This document shows positions 15,562 to 23,196 of a stretch of 64,000 nucleotides of DNA, one piece after another; the stretch's first letter is position 1; each line of letters starts with the position of its first letter. The position numbers were made by a program, and so were the translations under genes. This DNA is from Lachnospiraceae bacterium (GTDB lineage: Bacteria; Bacillota; Clostridia; Lachnospirales; Lachnospiraceae): positions 1-64,000 of the forward strand of contig JAEEIK010000133.1 in assembly GCA_016281335.1 (NCBI GenBank), read 5' to 3'. A model generated the notes under the pieces. That model made no database searches. It saw only the letters and a list, made by a program, of their open reading frames with translations, and was not told where the DNA came from.

Positions 15562-16158
15562 ATGACAAGTGAGATAGTTCTCAAGATGTGTCAGGAGATT
15601 GAGGAAAGAAGTAACCGATTTGAAGAACAGACAAAGGGCAGCAAGGATGAGTACAATTTATACAGAGAGCATATCCGATATGTGTATAAATACGTTCTTA
15701 AGCTATCTGAAGGCAAGGCTGTTGACAGGGAAGTTCTTGAAATAAGTGCGCTGCTCCATGATATTGCCATGACGGATATGGCTCTGGACAGGAGCAGGCA
15801 TAACGAATATGGTGCCGGAATAGCCGAGCAGTTGTTACGGGAGAATGCTTATCCTGAAGAAAAGATACAGCATGTTAAGAAATGTATATTAAATCACAGC
15901 AGCAGAAGGGCGGAATACAGGACGACAGAGGAAGAACGTATTCTTGTTGATGCGGATGGATTGTCGCATTTTGACGCTTATAAAAGTTTGTATTCTCTGG
16001 CTCATATAGTAATGGGATTAAATGATGAAGAATCGCTAGAGTTTATTAAGGATAAGCTTACAAGAGACTATAATGAACTCAGTGATGAGCTGAGACCTCT
16101 TATCAATGATATATATTCAAGCGTAATGAAGGCAGGAACGATCGGGGAAATCTTGTGA
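15562..16158 (+). CDS. HD-domain phosphohydrolase
   Basis: 198 residues. The HD signature is ALLHDIAM with H66-D67, an upstream His in REHIRYVYKYV, and NHSSRR and DADGLSHFD downstream, giving the expected H...HD...H/D metal ligands. The family hydrolyses phosphoesters including nucleotides. No specific substrate is visible. GGGGAG is placed before the ATG. Its TGA stop abuts repeat copy 12 with no gap. Confidence 0.78.
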   Translation: MTSEIVLKMCQEIEERSNRFEEQTKGSKDEYNLYREHIRYVYKYVLKLSEGKAVDREVLEISALLHDIAMTDMALDRSRHNEYGAGIAEQLLRENAYPEEKIQHVKKCILNHSSRRAEYRTTEEERILVDADGLSHFDAYKSLYSLAHIVMGLNDEESLEFIKDKLTRDYNELSDELRPLINDIYSSVMKAGTIGEIL

Positions 16159-16187
16159 ATCAACCGGAGAACCGTCCCCGTGATTGA
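16158..16187 (-). repeat. REP-like palindrome copy 12 (-), exactly filling the gap
   Basis: AATCAACCGG, inverse core AGAACCGTCCCC and GTGATTGAA. It begins at the last base of the upstream stop codon and ends where AAGGAG, the next ribosome-binding site, begins. The gap between the two genes is the repeat plus the ribosome-binding site only. Confidence 0.9.
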
Positions 16188-16201
16188 AAGGAGAGCTGAC
16201 A

Positions 16202-17224
16202 ATGAAGGAAGTTTTGGATAAGGGGTATATTCCATTCGATTGGAATAATGTTGAGAACAGGGAACACTGGCTGGATCCTTGTGAGGAGAGTTATTATTAC
16301 GCGCAGAAGTGGAAAAGGGAAGGCAGAAGGAGCGTGCTGGATCTGGGCTGCGGACTCGGACGTCATGCGGTGCTCTTTGCAAAGTGCGGCTTTAAGGTGA
16401 CCGCAACGGATATTTCAAAAGATGCGCTGGATTTCCTGAAACAATACCGGAGGGAACAGGGGGTGGATATTTCATGCCGGCTGGCCGATATGGAAAATCT
16501 ACCGTTTGCAGATGATGCTTTTGATGCGATCTTTGCGATGCATTCCGCCGGACACGCGGATACCGAAGGAATGAAGAGCGTCATGAAAGAGATCAGGCGA
16601 GTCCTGAAACCTGACGGAGCAGTGTTTATGACACTTTGTTCCAAAGAAACATGGACCTATGCTGAGTCCGGTATGCCGAAGGTAGATGAGAATACCGTGA
16701 TCAAAACGAAGGGACCGGAGCAGGGAGTTCCGCATTTCTTTGTGGATCAGGATGACATCGCAAAGCTTTTTGCGGATTTTGAACTGGTCAAAGTAAGGCA
16801 TATCGATGACTGTTATGAAGAGGGCAAATGGAAGATCCAGAAGCATTATTTTATTGAGGCGAAGGTCGAAAAGCAGGCTGTCAGCCATGATTATTCGGAT
16901 ATAATAGGAAAACGCGTTGACTGTAAGATAGACAGACCTTTAGGCACTGTACATCCAAGGCATCCGGATCTAAAATATGAGGTTAATTACGGATATGTGG
17001 AAGGGGTGATCGGCGGAGACGGAGAAGAGCAGGATGTGTATATTCTGGGAGTAACAGAGCCGCTTAAAGAGTTTTCCGGAAAGGTAATAGCCGTATACCA
17101 CAGATTAAACGATAACGAAGATAAATGGATCGTGGCACATGAGGGAGCAAAGCTTTCACGGGAAGAGATACTTAGTAAGATTGAATTTCAAGAAAAGTTT
17201 TTTGACGGTGACCTGTATTTATAA
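16202..17224 (+). CDS. SAM methyltransferase-inorganic pyrophosphatase-like fusion
   Basis: 340 residues. Residues about 1-225 are a class I methyltransferase: VLDLGCGLGRHAVLFA motif I and VTATDIS, with AIFAMHSAGHADTEGM. Residues about 232-340 resemble the small soluble pyrophosphatase-like family common in Clostridia: IIGKRVDCKIDRPLGTVHP, NYGYVEGVIGGDGEEQDVYILG, then DKWIVA. The second part has a cluster of Asp/Glu suitable for metal binding. Fusion of the two activities is unusual. The stop codon abuts repeat copy 13. Confidence 0.75.
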   Translation: MKEVLDKGYIPFDWNNVENREHWLDPCEESYYYAQKWKREGRRSVLDLGCGLGRHAVLFAKCGFKVTATDISKDALDFLKQYRREQGVDISCRLADMENLPFADDAFDAIFAMHSAGHADTEGMKSVMKEIRRVLKPDGAVFMTLCSKETWTYAESGMPKVDENTVIKTKGPEQGVPHFFVDQDDIAKLFADFELVKVRHIDDCYEEGKWKIQKHYFIEAKVEKQAVSHDYSDIIGKRVDCKIDRPLGTVHPRHPDLKYEVNYGYVEGVIGGDGEEQDVYILGVTEPLKEFSGKVIAVYHRLNDNEDKWIVAHEGAKLSREEILSKIEFQEKFFDGDLYL

Positions 17225-17252
17225 ATCAACCGGAGAACCGTCCCCGTGATTG
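17224..17252 (-). repeat. REP-like palindrome copy 13a (-)
   Basis: AATCAACCGG, AGAACCGTCCCC and GTGATTG. It begins at the last base of the upstream TAA stop. A second copy follows after TTAA. Confidence 0.9.
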
Positions 17253-17256
17253 TTAA

Positions 17257-17285
17257 CAATCAACCGGAGAACCGTCCCCCTGATC
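17257..17285 (-). repeat. REP-like palindrome copy 13b (-)
   Basis: CAATCAACCGG, AGAACCGTCCCC and CTGATCT. The right arm CTGAT also pairs with ATCAG at 17293-17297, contributing to a terminator-like hairpin followed by TTTTTT. Confidence 0.85.
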
Positions 17286-17308
17286 TTTTGACATCAGCGG
17301 GCTTTTTT
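17275..17308 (+). terminator. Terminator-like hairpin built partly from a REP arm
   Basis: CCCCCTGAT (end of copy 13b) can pair with ATCAGCGGG, with one C-C mismatch, across a loop holding CTTTTGAC; CTTTTTT follows. It lies between the accessory array and the GGDEF gene. Confidence 0.55.
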
Positions 17309-17316
17309 GCTAGATT
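17288..17316 (+). promoter_or_regulatory. Promoter (TTGACA - 17 - TAGATT) for the LacI-GGDEF gene
   Basis: A consensus -35 TTGACA at 17288-17293 and TAGATT at 17311-17316, 17 bases apart. The -35 lies in and beside the loop of the terminator-like hairpin, so the two signals overlap. The expected transcript starts about 30 bases before the ATG at 17354. Confidence 0.6.
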
Positions 17317-17353
17317 ATTCGTATGGCGATGATGAATCGGACAGAGGTGCCTT

Positions 17354-19243
17354 ATGAATGAGAAACGTAAAAAGATAGCATTATTCGGCAGCAATTTTAC
17401 CGGCAGATATAAGCGCAGTTTATGCAGGGCTTTTACCATAGCTGCAGAAGAATTCGGCGTTGATCTGGTTGTTTTCAATACTTACGGTCAGATAGGCACC
17501 AGAAACGGTTTCAGGGAGGACTACGAGACCGGGATACTTGATTATATGGATCTTGACCTGTTTGATGGCATAGTCTTTGACGGGGACGGCTACAGTGTGG
17601 AAGAAATGTCTGAAAGCATTGAGCGCAGGCTTCGGAAAGTAAAGTGTCCTGTGATCTCCGTAAGCGGTCATATAGACGGCTTCTATAACATAGAATTTGA
17701 TGATGCCGGCGGGCTCCGCAGCATGGTAGAGCACTTTGTCGAGCATCATAAGTTTACCAGGATAGCTTATTTTGCGGGACCCAGCGATCACCCTGATGCA
17801 AGGTCAAGGCTTAGTGAGTTCCGCAGTGTAATGAGAGAACACGGACTTCCCGAAAACGGGGTAGGGATGTTTGAAGGAAACTTCTGGTACGATAAAGGCA
17901 TGGAGGCGGCCAGATATTTTCTTGCGCTTCCGGAACGTCCCGAGGCGATAGTCTGTGCAAATGATTATATGGCGATATCCCTGATCAATGCGCTCAGAAA
18001 ATACGGACTTAAAGTTCCTGAAGATATCGCGGTATCCGGATATGACGGGACTATAGAAGGAAAAGAGTTTCTGCCGCATCTTTCATCGGTAACAAGAGAA
18101 CGTACGGAACTGGCACGCAAGGCCATGCAGCTGCTGGTCAATCTTTCGGAGGGTAAAGAGGAAGAAATTGACTTACATGTATATCCGGCTCCGGTATTCT
18201 CGCAGTCCTGCGGCTGTGAGCCTTTAGAGTATGAGCATGTACTGGAAACGGTTGCCCGTGTGCATGAAGAGGCAAGAATGATTTCAACAGCTGTCTACGA
18301 GTCCGAATCGGCAATGGTCAAGCTCAATAAAGTTGACAGTATAAGAAGGATGGAAGCGGTGTTTGCGGAGGACTCAGTAAACTTCGGGGAATATTCTTCA
18401 TTCTTTATGATGGTACATACGGATCAGAACGGCGTACCTGCATATGACAGCAGTTTCACTTCTCCTTCAGGCAGATTCGTGCCTGTTATCTGGATAGACA
18501 AGAATAAAGAATACAGCGGGAGTCCGCATTCTTTTAACAGCTCCCTGTTCATACCAAGATCCAACTCTGACAGATGTCATGTATACTATATTATGAGTGT
18601 TCACTGTGCCGACAAACTCTTCGGTTATTCGGTGGTGGAGATGACGGGAAAAGACATCTTCAACGAATTTCATAATGTGTGGATACACAATCTGGGACTT
18701 ACCTTAAGCGCACTTGAGAAAAACGATCATATAAATAAACTGATAAATAAGCTGGAGGGACTGAGTATAACCGATGACCTTACCGGCATGCTAAACCGCC
18801 GCGGCTTTGATGACAGGTCGCGCAATGCGATCGCAGATTTCAGTGAAAAGAAAAATGTCTGTACCATGGTCATTGATATAGATGGGCTGAAAGCGATAAA
18901 CGATGAATACGGTCATCATGAAGGAGACCGTGCGATAAAAGCCTTGGCGGAAATCATAAGGAGAAGCTGCGATTCAGGGGAGATAGCGGGAAGAGCCGGC
19001 GGTGACGAGTTTTATATCTTTGCTTCCGACTATTCGGAAACACGTCTTAAAAGATTCAGGGAGCATATGGAAGAATATACGGCGGAATATAATAAGACGA
19101 ACAAAAAAGGCTATAAGCTGGATTTCAGTTTCGGAGCATATATAACGGAAACGGACGGTTTCGGGAGACTGGAAGATTTTCTGAAGATCAGTGATGAGAG
19201 AATGTATGAGCAGAAGATGAGTAAGCCCGGAAGGCGGCGGTAG
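17354..19243 (+). CDS. LacI-type sensor domain diguanylate cyclase (GGDEF)
   Basis: 629 residues. Residues about 1-290 are a periplasmic-binding-protein-like fold of the LacI type (KIALFGSNFTGRY, YAGPSDHPDARSR-like repeats, VCANDYMAISLINALRKYGLKVPEDIAVSGYDG) but with no helix-turn-helix at the N-terminus and no signal peptide. A middle region of about 160 residues leads to a GGDEF domain with RAGGDEFYIF near 547-556 and DDLTGMLNRRGF at its start. It probably makes cyclic di-GMP in response to a cytoplasmic ligand. A related protein is encoded on the opposite strand at 25-27 kb. Confidence 0.85.
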   Translation: MNEKRKKIALFGSNFTGRYKRSLCRAFTIAAEEFGVDLVVFNTYGQIGTRNGFREDYETGILDYMDLDLFDGIVFDGDGYSVEEMSESIERRLRKVKCPVISVSGHIDGFYNIEFDDAGGLRSMVEHFVEHHKFTRIAYFAGPSDHPDARSRLSEFRSVMREHGLPENGVGMFEGNFWYDKGMEAARYFLALPERPEAIVCANDYMAISLINALRKYGLKVPEDIAVSGYDGTIEGKEFLPHLSSVTRERTELARKAMQLLVNLSEGKEEEIDLHVYPAPVFSQSCGCEPLEYEHVLETVARVHEEARMISTAVYESESAMVKLNKVDSIRRMEAVFAEDSVNFGEYSSFFMMVHTDQNGVPAYDSSFTSPSGRFVPVIWIDKNKEYSGSPHSFNSSLFIPRSNSDRCHVYYIMSVHCADKLFGYSVVEMTGKDIFNEFHNVWIHNLGLTLSALEKNDHINKLINKLEGLSITDDLTGMLNRRGFDDRSRNAIADFSEKKNVCTMVIDIDGLKAINDEYGHHEGDRAIKALAEIIRRSCDSGEIAGRAGGDEFYIFASDYSETRLKRFREHMEEYTAEYNKTNKKGYKLDFSFGAYITETDGFGRLEDFLKISDERMYEQKMSKPGRRR

Positions 19244-19245
19244 GA

Positions 19246-20127
19246 ATGCATTTCGTCGAGGCGAAAGGGATACTTAACGGTACGGGCGGACATTTCGGGA
19301 TGAACATCTATCGCGGCTGTACCCATGGCTGCATTTACTGTGACAGCAGAAGTAAATGTTATCAGTTCACGCATTCCTTTGAGGACATAGAGGTAAAGCA
19401 GAATGCGCCGGAGCTTCTGGAAAAGGCTTTAAGAAATGCAAAACCGGCGATGATAGGAACCGGCGCGATGTCGGATCCGTATATGCACTGTGAAGAAAGT
19501 CTGCATCTTACAAGAAAATGTCTGGAGCTCATACTGAAATACGGTTTCGGAGCGGCAATACAGACCAAAGCTGACAGGATACTTCAGGATATCGATCTGC
19601 TGGATGAGATAAACAGGAATACAAAATGTGTGGTACAGATGACGCTTACGACCTGGGATGATGATCTCTGTGCCATACTTGAGCCCAATGTGTGCAATAC
19701 AAAAAGGCGGATAGAGGTGCTTAAGCAATTGCGGGATCGCGGCATCCCGACGATAGTCTGGCTGACACCCATCCTGCCTTTTATCAATGATACGGAAGAA
19801 AATGTGGAGGCTATACTGCGCGCTTGTGCGGATGCAGGAGTAAAGGGGATCATTGATTTCGGAATGGGACTGACCCTTAGAGAAGGTGACAGGGAGTATT
19901 ATTATTCCGCTCTTGATAAGTATTTTCCGGGAATGAAGCAACGCTACATACGCCATTACGGAAATGCCTATGAGTTACCGAGCCCTGACAGCAGAAAGCT
20001 GACAGCCCTGCTCAGAAGTATTTGTGAAGAAAAAGGGATGATGTATAAGCCGGAAGAGTGTTTTGAGTATATGAATACTTTGCCGGATAAGAATAAGCAG
20101 ATGAGCATTTTTGATCTGCAAACATGA
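19246..20127 (+). CDS. Radical SAM protein, SPL/Rv2578c-like
   Basis: 293 residues. CxxxCxxC with Cys25, Cys29 and Cys32 in YRGCTHGCIYCDSR binds the radical-SAM iron-sulfur cluster. GAMSDPYMHCEES and WLTPILPFINDTEENVEAIL fit the spore-photoproduct-lyase-like radical SAM group. The substrate is unknown. It starts two bases after the GGDEF gene stop, so the two are likely one operon. Its stop overlaps the region before the hydrolase ATG. Confidence 0.8.
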   Translation: MHFVEAKGILNGTGGHFGMNIYRGCTHGCIYCDSRSKCYQFTHSFEDIEVKQNAPELLEKALRNAKPAMIGTGAMSDPYMHCEESLHLTRKCLELILKYGFGAAIQTKADRILQDIDLLDEINRNTKCVVQMTLTTWDDDLCAILEPNVCNTKRRIEVLKQLRDRGIPTIVWLTPILPFINDTEENVEAILRACADAGVKGIIDFGMGLTLREGDREYYYSALDKYFPGMKQRYIRHYGNAYELPSPDSRKLTALLRSICEEKGMMYKPEECFEYMNTLPDKNKQMSIFDLQT

Positions 20128-20138
20128 GAGGAGAAAAA

Positions 20139-20873
20139 ATGGAAGAGTTTTATATCGACTGCGACGGGATAAAATTACATGCCAAAATAGAAAGACCTGA
20201 AAATTCGGAAAAATGTCCTCTGTGTATCCTTATCCACGGATTTACTGGACATATGGAAGAGGAGCATATAATCTCGGTAAAAGATGCAATGATCGATACC
20301 GGAGTAGCTGTACTCAGGGTAGAGATGTACGGTCACGGCGGCAGTGAAGGCGAATTCAGAAAACATACGCTTTACAAATGGGTGACCAATGCGCTTGCGG
20401 TCGTGGAATATGCGAAGAAGCTGGATTTTGTGACGGAACTCTATCTGTGCGGGCATTCCCAGGGAGGGCTGCTGACCATGCTCGTCGGAGGCATGTGTCC
20501 CGATGAACTTAAAGGCATCATTCCCATGTCACCCGCCTGGATGATACCCGACGGTGCAAGACAGGGACATATACTGGATATGGATTTTGATCCGAAGCAT
20601 ATACCGGAGGTTCTGGACAGCTGGGGCTTAGTGCTTGACGGTGATTATGTGCGCACTGCCCAGACCATACATGTTGAAGATGAGATTGCAAGATACGAGG
20701 GCCCGGTGCTGATAGTACACGGAGCAGCTGATCCGGTAGTTCCTTTTGCATACGTGGACAAGGCCGTAAAACTGTATAAGGATGCAAAACTTGTGTTGAT
20801 AGAAGATGCGGATCACTGCTTCGGGGGAAAGCTTAATGAACTTGCAGATGCTGTCCGCAGTTTTTTCGAATGA
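20139..20873 (+). CDS. Alpha/beta-hydrolase, esterase-like
   Basis: 244 residues from the ATG at 20139, preceded by GAGGAG. Nucleophile elbow is GHSQGG (Ser107), oxyanion region HGFTGH (33-38), acid HGAADPVVPF and His in DADHCF near 228. This is the cinnamoyl/feruloyl-esterase-like branch of the alpha/beta hydrolases. No signal peptide is present, so it acts in the cytoplasm. It follows the radical SAM gene closely. Confidence 0.82.
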   Translation: MEEFYIDCDGIKLHAKIERPENSEKCPLCILIHGFTGHMEEEHIISVKDAMIDTGVAVLRVEMYGHGGSEGEFRKHTLYKWVTNALAVVEYAKKLDFVTELYLCGHSQGGLLTMLVGGMCPDELKGIIPMSPAWMIPDGARQGHILDMDFDPKHIPEVLDSWGLVLDGDYVRTAQTIHVEDEIARYEGPVLIVHGAADPVVPFAYVDKAVKLYKDAKLVLIEDADHCFGGKLNELADAVRSFFE

Positions 20874-20898
20874 TAAGAAGTGGTACGGTGATTGTCAA

Positions 20899-20930
20899 CA
20901 ATCAACCGCAGAACCGTCCCCGTGATTGAA
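20899..20930 (-). repeat. REP-like palindrome copy 14 (-)
   Basis: CAATCAACCGC, AGAACCGTCCCC and GTGATTGAA, directly followed by AAGGAG, the ribosome-binding site of the DHFR-GNAT gene. It is the last copy I recognise; no further copy was found to the window end. Confidence 0.9.
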
Positions 20931-20943
20931 AGGAGTTAGAAAG

Positions 20944-21909
20944 ATGGTAGGCTTAATAGTTGCAAGATCAAAAAACAACGTGATAGGAAAGAACGGCATG
21001 ATCCCATGGAGGATAAAGGGAGAACAGAAGCAGTTCAAGCAGCTCACTACGGGGAACGCGGTGATCATGGGCAGAAAATCCTATGAAGAAATAGGCCGGC
21101 CGCTGCCGAACAGACTGAACATTATCGTGTCGGGGACAAAAAAGTTTGAGGGAGAAAACCTGCTGACCACTGCCTCAGTGCAGGAAGCGATAAAACTTGC
21201 GGGGGATAAGACGGTTTATATCGCCGGAGGCTATGGCCTGTATAAAGAGGCCATACCCTATGTCGATAAGATGTATATCACGGAAGTCGACACAGTGGTA
21301 GAAGACGGAGACGTGTTCTTTCCCGAGTTTGATGAAAGCGAGTTTGAAAAAAGCACAGGCGCAAGCGGCGGAGACGAGATAAGCTTTACCCGTACGACTT
21401 ATACCAGAAAGATACAGCAGCATGAGATAAAGGGAAAAACCATCACCTTCAGAAAACTTGGGGAAGCTGATCTTGATACTTTTATCAATATGCGCATAGG
21501 GCAGCTAACGGAGGAGTATGAGGCGGAAGGAAAGAATCCGCCCGAGGGTGTAGACCTTGAAACAGCGCTTAAAGCGTATTATCACACACACATGGCGGAT
21601 AATACCTTTGTTTCCTGGCTTGCTCTTGACGGTGATAAGATAATAGGAACCAGCGGCATGTCCTTTGTGGTGAAGCCACCTTATTTTACCTGTCCTACAG
21701 GACGGCTCGGGCTCTTATCCAGCATGTTCACTGATCCGGGCTACAGACGCATGGGAATTGCTAAGGAACTTCTTGAAAGAGTGACTGAAGAAGCCAGGGA
21801 TTACGGCTGCGGCGCCGTATGGATCACCGCATCAAATATGGGAGTAAAGCTTTATACTGCTTACGGCTTTGAACATAACGGCAATTTCATGCAGTATAAA
21901 CTTGTGTAA
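20944..21909 (+). CDS. Dihydrofolate reductase-GNAT acetyltransferase fusion
   Basis: 321 residues. Residues about 1-165 are a complete DHFR: VGLIVARSKNNVIGKNGMIPWRIKGE with the active-site region, NAVIMGRKSYEEIG, and VYIAGGYGLYKEAI for NADPH binding. Residues about 170-321 are a GNAT domain with SSMFTDPGYRRMGIAKELLE and YTAYGF. DHFR reduces dihydrofolate and is the trimethoprim target; an extra fused form could act as a resistant copy, but this is inferred. The ATG at 20944 follows AAGGAG. Confidence 0.85.
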   Translation: MVGLIVARSKNNVIGKNGMIPWRIKGEQKQFKQLTTGNAVIMGRKSYEEIGRPLPNRLNIIVSGTKKFEGENLLTTASVQEAIKLAGDKTVYIAGGYGLYKEAIPYVDKMYITEVDTVVEDGDVFFPEFDESEFEKSTGASGGDEISFTRTTYTRKIQQHEIKGKTITFRKLGEADLDTFINMRIGQLTEEYEAEGKNPPEGVDLETALKAYYHTHMADNTFVSWLALDGDKIIGTSGMSFVVKPPYFTCPTGRLGLLSSMFTDPGYRRMGIAKELLERVTEEARDYGCGAVWITASNMGVKLYTAYGFEHNGNFMQYKLV

Positions 21910-21921
21910 GGAATGAAAACA

Positions 21922-22743
21922 ATGAAGAATCAGATACTATGCTCTACCGGAGCGCTGATAGGAAGGCCTAACGGACGAGATTACAGGCTACTGAAAGCTT
22001 TTTCCGAAAAGCTTGACTGTGACGGATATGAACTGATGATGTACAGTGACTGGTACGGAAAAGAAAAGGAAATCGCAGCGTATCTTTCGGATAACGGGAT
22101 AAAAACTCCCTCCTACCATTGTCAGAAAAGCATAGGCGAGGGAATAAGCAAAGGCGGAGAAGAGTCACGGGATGCATTCAGACGTTTTGAGATAAATGCC
22201 GAAATGGCAAGGGATATCGGAGCGGAAAAGATGGTGATGCATCTCTGGGACGGACTCACATCGGATGCATATATCGAGAGAAATATCGAGGCTTATAAAA
22301 AGCTCAGGGAGATCGCAGATGCAAATGGTGTTAAGCTGCTTATAGAGAACGTTGTCTGCAATCAGAAAACACCGATGGAACACTGGTGTGAACTGAAAGA
22401 AGTATATCCGGATATCGAATTTGTCTTTGATACCAAGATGGCGGCCTTTCACGGACAGCTGGAACTGATATACGAAAAAGAATATGAATGGCTGTGGAAG
22501 GAAGGACATATAAAGCATTATCATGTGAACGATTACGGCGGAGGCATCAAGGACTGGACCAATATGAAGGTACTTCCCATAGGCAAAGGACATATTGATT
22601 TTGTTCGTTTCTTTAACTTTGTGAAAGAAACTGCCTATGAAGGAAGTTTTACTCTTGAATCAACAGCTTTTGATCATAAGGGAAACGTGGACTTTAAAAT
22701 GCTTAACGATCAGATAAACTATATCAGGGAGTATGAGGGCTGA
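21922..22743 (+). CDS. Sugar phosphate isomerase/epimerase-like TIM barrel
   Basis: 273 residues from the ATG at 21922, with TAAGGA about nine bases upstream; an ATG nine bases earlier is possible. The sequence has YHCQKSIGEG, KMVMHLWDG, KLLIENVVCNQ, FVFDTKMAAFHG and KHYHVNDYGGG, the Glu/Asp/His metal pattern of the AP_endonuc_2 barrel. A xylose-isomerase-like barrel enzyme is likely, and the substrate is unknown. It directly follows the DHFR-GNAT gene. Confidence 0.75.
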   Translation: MKNQILCSTGALIGRPNGRDYRLLKAFSEKLDCDGYELMMYSDWYGKEKEIAAYLSDNGIKTPSYHCQKSIGEGISKGGEESRDAFRRFEINAEMARDIGAEKMVMHLWDGLTSDAYIERNIEAYKKLREIADANGVKLLIENVVCNQKTPMEHWCELKEVYPDIEFVFDTKMAAFHGQLELIYEKEYEWLWKEGHIKHYHVNDYGGGIKDWTNMKVLPIGKGHIDFVRFFNFVKETAYEGSFTLESTAFDHKGNVDFKMLNDQINYIREYEG

Positions 22744-22746
22744 TAC

Positions 22747-23196
22747 TTGAAGACTGATATCAGACAGATAGAATCGGGGGAAGATGAGATCATCATAAGA
22801 TATAAGGAACTTACCCCGGGGATAAAAAGAATACTGGATGCATTAAGCTATACATCAACAAGGATCGTGGGAAGGAAAGAAGAAAACAGAGTCGTGATCG
22901 ATGCTGATGACATAATGTATTTCGAATCTGTGGATGACAAGACTTTTGTCTATACAGAAAATGATGTGCTTCGTGTTGACTATACGCTTCAGGGAATAAT
23001 CGCGACTCTTCAGGATGAGCGTTTTTTTCGCTGCAGCAAATCCATGATAATCAATGTTGACAAAGTTAAGCTGCTTAGGAGCATGTCGTCGAACAGGATA
23101 GATGCCACACTTGAAAATGGGGAGCATGTCCTGATCTCCAGAGCATATGCATCGGATTTCAGAAGATTGCTGAAGGGAGGGGATGATCGTGGATAA
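22747..23196 (+). CDS. LytTR-family DNA-binding regulator
   Basis: 149 residues with a TTG start at 22747. Residues about 45-145 are a LytTR domain (VVIDADDIMYFESVDDKTFVY...RFFRCSKSMIINVDKV), which binds direct-repeat promoter sites. It has no receiver domain. A DUF3021 membrane protein follows, overlapping by a few codons. This LytTR-DUF3021 pair is a known two-gene arrangement beside ABC exporters in Firmicutes. Confidence 0.85.
   Translation: MKTDIRQIESGEDEIIIRYKELTPGIKRILDALSYTSTRIVGRKEENRVVIDADDIMYFESVDDKTFVYTENDVLRVDYTLQGIIATLQDERFFRCSKSMIINVDKVKLLRSMSSNRIDATLENGEHVLISRAYASDFRRLLKGGDDRG

Noticed and set aside
542-17285. Repeats as ordinary intrinsic terminators
   Set aside because: The hairpins are not followed by T-runs, except the composite at 17275-17308, and most lie within one-directional operon-like runs.
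542-20930. CRISPR array or integron attC sites
   Set aside because: Copies are unevenly spaced, in both orientations and separated by whole genes, and no cas genes or integrase are visible. A RAYT/REP interpretation fits better.
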